Source: an uncultured Oscillospiraceae bacterium | GTDB lineage: Bacteria > Bacillota > Clostridia > Oscillospirales > Oscillospiraceae | Reading direction: 5' to 3' | Length of the DNA stretch: 64,000 nt | Assembly (NCBI GenBank): GCA_910587285.1 | Contig: CAJULM010000001.1 | Span: forward strand, 133,431-197,430 | Shown: positions 60,934 through 64,000 of the stretch, piece by piece | How positions within the stretch are numbered: the first letter of the stretch is position 1 | How the letters are laid out: each line of letters opens with the position of its first letter | The notes under the pieces: generated by a model | Databases searched by the model: none | Told to the model about the DNA's origin: nothing | The model's input: only the letters and a program-made list of their open reading frames with translations | Program-made: the position numbers and the translations under genes

Positions 60934-62382
60934 ATGGAGAACTTAGACCGATTGGTTAATGAACTGTGTAAACTACCAAATGAAATACAGTGGGTTGAAT
61001 TCAAGCACAACAATTACAATCCAGCAATGATTGGTCAAGATATCAGTGCACTCGCAAATAGCGCGGCACTCTACGACAAAAGCTGTGCTTATATGCTCTA
61101 GGGCATTGATGATGCAACTCACGAAATTGTGGGCACAGGATATAACCTTCAAACATTGAAAAAGGGAAATCAGGAGCTTGAAAACTGGCTGCGCTCTTTG
61201 CTCTCACAAAATGCCGATTTTTAATTTCATTGCGTTCCAATGAATGATAAAAACGTGGGTGTACTCATAATATATAGAGCGGTGAATCAAACAGTGACCT
61301 TTGAAAAAACCGACTATATCAGAGTTGGGAGCTACACGAAAAAATTGAACGAATACCCGGCCTTGCAGGCGCAGCTGTGGGATCGGCCGCGGAACTCCAA
61401 ATTCGAAGATCGTTACGCCAAGCAAGATTTAGAGTTGGAAAATGCTTTGCGTTTGCTGGACTACCAAATCTATTTCGACAACACCGATATCCCTCTACCA
61501 TCTGACATCTATGGCGTGGAGCACTATATGGTAGAGGAAGAAGTTCTTGTCAAGCAGGATAATGGCCTTTACGCTATCACCAACCTCGGCGCAATTCTTT
61601 TTGCAAAACGGCTTTCCACTTTCCCACGGCTATCCCGCAAAGCGATTCGCGTCGTGCAGTATCGCGGCAATAGCCGATTAGAACTACTAAAGGAAGATAT
61701 TGGTGGAAAGGGATACGCCATCGGTTTTGAGGGCCTAATCAAATTTATTGAGGCGTTGATCCCAACACAAGAAATTATCAATGGTGCGCTGCGTGAAAAG
61801 AAATCGGCATATCCTCTTGTCGCGATTAGGGAAGCCGTGGCAAATGCCTTGATCCATCAGGATTTTTCGATAACAGGCACCGGGCCTGTGGTAGAAATCT
61901 TTGAAACGCGCATAGAGATCACAAATCCCGGGACTCCTCTTGTGGACGTAAGGCGTATCATCGACAACCCTCCAAAATCCAGAAACGAAAAGTTGGCCGC
62001 CCTCATGCGCCGTCTAAGAATGTGCGAGGAATTGGGAACTGGGTGGGATAAAATTGTAATTAGTGCCGAGCTTCAACAGCTCCCCGCCCCAAGGATAAAT
62101 CTATATGAAGGAAGCACCCGCGTCACCCTTTTCTCAGAGATGCCATTCTCCAGTATCTCATCGGAGGAAAAGCTCTGGGCCTGTTATCTTCACGCCTGTA
62201 TTAAGCAGGTACAAGGGGAGCAGCTTACAAATCGTTCACTGCGTGAGCGGTTTGGGCTGAAAGATTCTGCATCGAGCAGTATTTCCAGGTTAATCAAAGA
62301 AGCCGTTGAAGCAAAGCTCATCAAACCGCTTGATCCAGCCACTGCTCCGAAACATATGAAGTATATCCCCGTATGGGCGTGA
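60934..62382 (+). pseudogene. AlbA/RecG-like ATP-binding DNA-binding protein, two nonsense codons
   Basis: A 482-codon frame from ATG 60934. N-terminal AlbA_2-type segment (IQWVEFKHNNYNPAMIGQDISALANSAALYDKS), TAG at 61099-61101 where Trp or Gln is expected (YML*GIDD), TAA at 61222-61224 (NADF*FHC), then an intact C-terminal part: ATPase-like AIREAVANALIHQDFSITG, VEIFETRIEITNPG and a winged helix (LTNRSLRERFGLKDSASSSISRLIKEA). Members of this family occur as regulators or defence-linked genes on mobile elements. The downstream piece could still be read from 61240 but lacks the N-terminal domain. Confidence 0.83.
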
Positions 62383-62383
62383 T

Positions 62384-62514
62384 CTAACTTGCTGGTAACT
62401 TGCTGGGATAAGCCCCAGATGAACAAATTGATTTCAGAATCCACTGCATATTGTGGAAAAACGAGCTCTACCCGTACCATATATGTCTAAAGCCTAACTT
62501 GCTGGTAACTTGCT
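62384..62514. repeat. 21-bp direct repeat, two copies 110 bp apart
   Basis: CTAACTTGCTGG then TAACTTGCT at 62384-62404 and again, identically, at 62494-62514. Each copy is itself a TAACTTGCT doublet. The rest of the gap 62383-62697 holds only these and the terminator at 62651. Confidence 0.65.
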
Positions 62515-62650
62515 TTTATCATGCCATTCCCATATCCGGTTGCTTAAGCTGCTCCGATGGTTGTAGTGGCAAATTCCTATTTATCTGTCAAATCCTCTTA
62601 GAACCCTGATACGTCAAGGCTTTTCCCTGATTAAATGTTCAAACCTTATG

Positions 62651-62694
62651 TAGTTTCCCTTGTTTTTGCCCTTATGGGCTGAAACAAGGGAAAC
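62651..62694. terminator. Terminator next to the right-hand integrase gene
   Basis: 14-bp stem AGTTTCCCTTGTTT (62651-62664) / AAACAAGGGAAACT (62681-62694) with an inner GCCC-TTAT-GGGC hairpin; TTTTT follows on the plus strand. It abuts the integrase stop on the minus strand. Confidence 0.8.
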
Positions 62695-62697
62695 TTT

Positions 62698-63996
62698 TTA
62701 CTCCCCGCAGACCACCTTATCCAGCAGTCGTGCGGAGGTACGCTTGGCCTCCCTTGTGGCGTGGGCGTAAATGTTCATCGTGGTACTGACGTCGGCGTGG
62801 CCCAGCAGCTCCTGCACGTCCTTGGGAGCCGCCCCGTTGGACAGGAGATTGCTGGTGAACGTGTGCCTGAGCATATGGAAATGAAAATCTTCCAGCCCCG
62901 GCACTTTCTTCTTTGCCTGACGGCACATGATACCCACCGTCCCCGGCGTCTCAATGGCCCCGTCAGGCCGGAGGCAGACAAAGGACAGCTCCCGATACCC
63001 CTCTGGCACGTCCGCCGTCCTGGGCAGGGTATAGACCTCGTAATAGGCCCGGTCTTTCTCCCTGACCTCCGTGCAGTAGTTCAGGCTGTAAAGCTCCCCA
63101 TAGCGCAGGCAGTTCCCAATTTGCTCTTTCTTGGCCCTCCGCAGGATCGCCGCCAGCGTGTCGCAGAAGTCCACAGTACGGACTTTCTTCCGCTTGGTGG
63201 CCCCGATCTCCGTCTTGTGCCTTGCCCCGTTGTAGCGGATGCTCCGCCGCACCGTGAGGTACTGTTCGTCCAGGTTGACGTCCTGCCAGGTGAGGGCGCA
63301 GACCTCCCCGATACGAAGCCCGGTATAATAGGCGATCTGAATGGGCAGCAGGGCGGGATTGTCTTTCTTTTTCAGAAAGTCCTCCAACGCCCGAAACTGT
63401 TCATAGGTGAGGGTGGGCACAGCCGGGGCGTCCCCGTCCTCCTGGGAGAACAGCTCGTATTCCTCTTTCTTCCCCCGCCAGACCACATACTGCATGGGGT
63501 TGAAGCTGATGAGCCGCTTGGGGAACACCGCAAAGCGGAACGCCCCTTGCAGGACTGCTGAATACTGCCGTAAGTACCCTTTGCTGAGCGCCTTTGCCGC
63601 TGTGCCGTCCGGGTTTGTCCCACCGAAGCTGAGCAGGTCGATGTAGGCTTGCAGGTGGTCGGGGGTGACGCTTTTCAGCTTGCGGTTGCCGATGGGGTGC
63701 TGCTTGATGCGGTTGACCGTCCCTTGGTAGGCCATCACGGTGCCATTGCTGAGATTTCCGGGTTTCAGTTCTTCTTCCACCCACATATCCAGTAACTGCC
63801 CCACGGTGGCGTTCTCGGACTTCGCCACGAACTTTTTTGCCTCGTAGTCCTCCATCGCCTTGCGGAGCAGGGCCTCCGTTTCAGATTTGCTCTCTGTCCC
63901 GGCGAACTCCCGCTGTACCTGCCGCCCGCTCTCGTCCTCCACATAGAAGCGGTAGTACCACTTTTTGCCCTTTTTACGTACAGAACCTTTTGCCAT
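62698..63996 (-). CDS. Tyrosine-type site-specific integrase
   Basis: 432-aa complete integrase: N-terminal arm-binding part (VRKKGKKWYYRFYVEDESG), SAM-like core-binding domain (ATVGQLLDMWVEEELKPG) and catalytic domain with Arg in YYTGLRIGEVCAL, HFHMLRHTFTSNL, LGHADVSTTMNIYAHA (nucleophile Tyr). All catalytic residues are present. The start lies 4 bases from the window end, so the upstream region cannot be judged. It differs from the two integrases linked to the tRNA-type cores and belongs to another element extending to the right. Confidence 0.92.
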   Translation of the reverse strand: MAKGSVRKKGKKWYYRFYVEDESGRQVQREFAGTESKSETEALLRKAMEDYEAKKFVAKSENATVGQLLDMWVEEELKPGNLSNGTVMAYQGTVNRIKQHPIGNRKLKSVTPDHLQAYIDLLSFGGTNPDGTAAKALSKGYLRQYSAVLQGAFRFAVFPKRLISFNPMQYVVWRGKKEEYELFSQEDGDAPAVPTLTYEQFRALEDFLKKKDNPALLPIQIAYYTGLRIGEVCALTWQDVNLDEQYLTVRRSIRYNGARHKTEIGATKRKKVRTVDFCDTLAAILRRAKKEQIGNCLRYGELYSLNYCTEVREKDRAYYEVYTLPRTADVPEGYRELSFVCLRPDGAIETPGTVGIMCRQAKKKVPGLEDFHFHMLRHTFTSNLLSNGAAPKDVQELLGHADVSTTMNIYAHATREAKRTSARLLDKVVCGE

Positions 63997-64000
63997 AGAT

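Noticed and set aside
53977..61224. Amber (TAG) codons recoded as sense codons in the mobile region
   Set aside because: TAG interrupts three genes, but frameshifts, an ochre codon and an insertion occur in the same genes, and host genes freely use TAG stops nearby. Ordinary decay explains it.

Overview
The window looks like a chromosomal segment of a GC-rich, strictly anaerobic gut Firmicute. The Oscillospiraceae (Flavonifractor/Lawsonibacter/Intestinimonas type) would fit. This rests on clostridial ribosome-binding sites (AGGAGG), butyrate kinase and thiolase genes, YesMN and LytTR two-component systems, an anaerobic sulfatase maturase, CUT1 sugar ABC transporters, TctABC, and clostridial mobilizable-element gene families. 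The genus is an inference.

Positions 1-41762 read as host-type metabolic DNA. (1) 1-4186: phosphate acyltransferase PduL (5' end outside the window), butyrate kinase, thiolase and an oxalate/formate-type MFS carrier, apparently an acyl-CoA to acid module. (2) 4449-15908: a polysaccharide utilization locus with a heparinase II/III-like lyase, a GH88 unsaturated glucuronyl hydrolase, a frameshifted DUF2264 protein, a CUT1 ABC importer and a YesMN-type sensor/regulator. (3) 16048-20030: a VOC protein, an LsrF-like aldolase, DhaK and DhaL without DhaM, and a SorC-type regulator. (4) 20186-26938: anaerobic sulfatase maturase, GntR-type regulator, a sulfatase without signal peptide, and TctABC, probably one operon for uptake and desulfation of a small sulfated acid. 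(5) 27303-32366: OmpR-type two-component system plus MacB/FtsX-type ABC transporter. (6) 32591-41762: a sulfur/cysteine cluster (CoA-disulfide reductase with rhodanese domain, two cysteine-desulfidase-family paralogs, RidA, glutaredoxin-like protein, dicarboxylate/amino-acid symporter, PatB-type C-S lyase) divergent from an XRE regulator.

From 41763 on the DNA is accessory. Two identical 45-bp cores matching the 3' half of tRNA-Thr(GGT) (44305-44349 and 60327-60371) each lie just downstream of a tyrosine integrase gene and its terminator, as expected for elements stacked at one tRNA gene. Between them lie a processive GT2 synthase, a tandem GH16 glucanase and a domain-permuted membrane GH3 enzyme with a GHKL/LytTR system (44842-53240), then a decaying integrative mobilizable element (DUF6076, Xis-like and HTH genes, MobC, relaxase, DUF6809, integrase; 53336-60371). 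That integrase carries an amber codon and is split at its catalytic HDLRH/TFATL boundary by a 1467-bp insertion (58499-59965). The insertion consists of an HNH endonuclease gene with its own promoter and a tract of about 620 bp tiled with hairpins. This HNH plus structured-tract cassette is the best candidate for something undescribed. The right end holds a MITE-like repeat, an AlbA/RecG-like pseudogene and another, intact tyrosine integrase.

Small repeats cross these zones: a terminator-type repeat with a conserved tail occurs three times (about 15968, 32430 and 60155), and a TGTGGGTC repeat pair occurs near both att cores.
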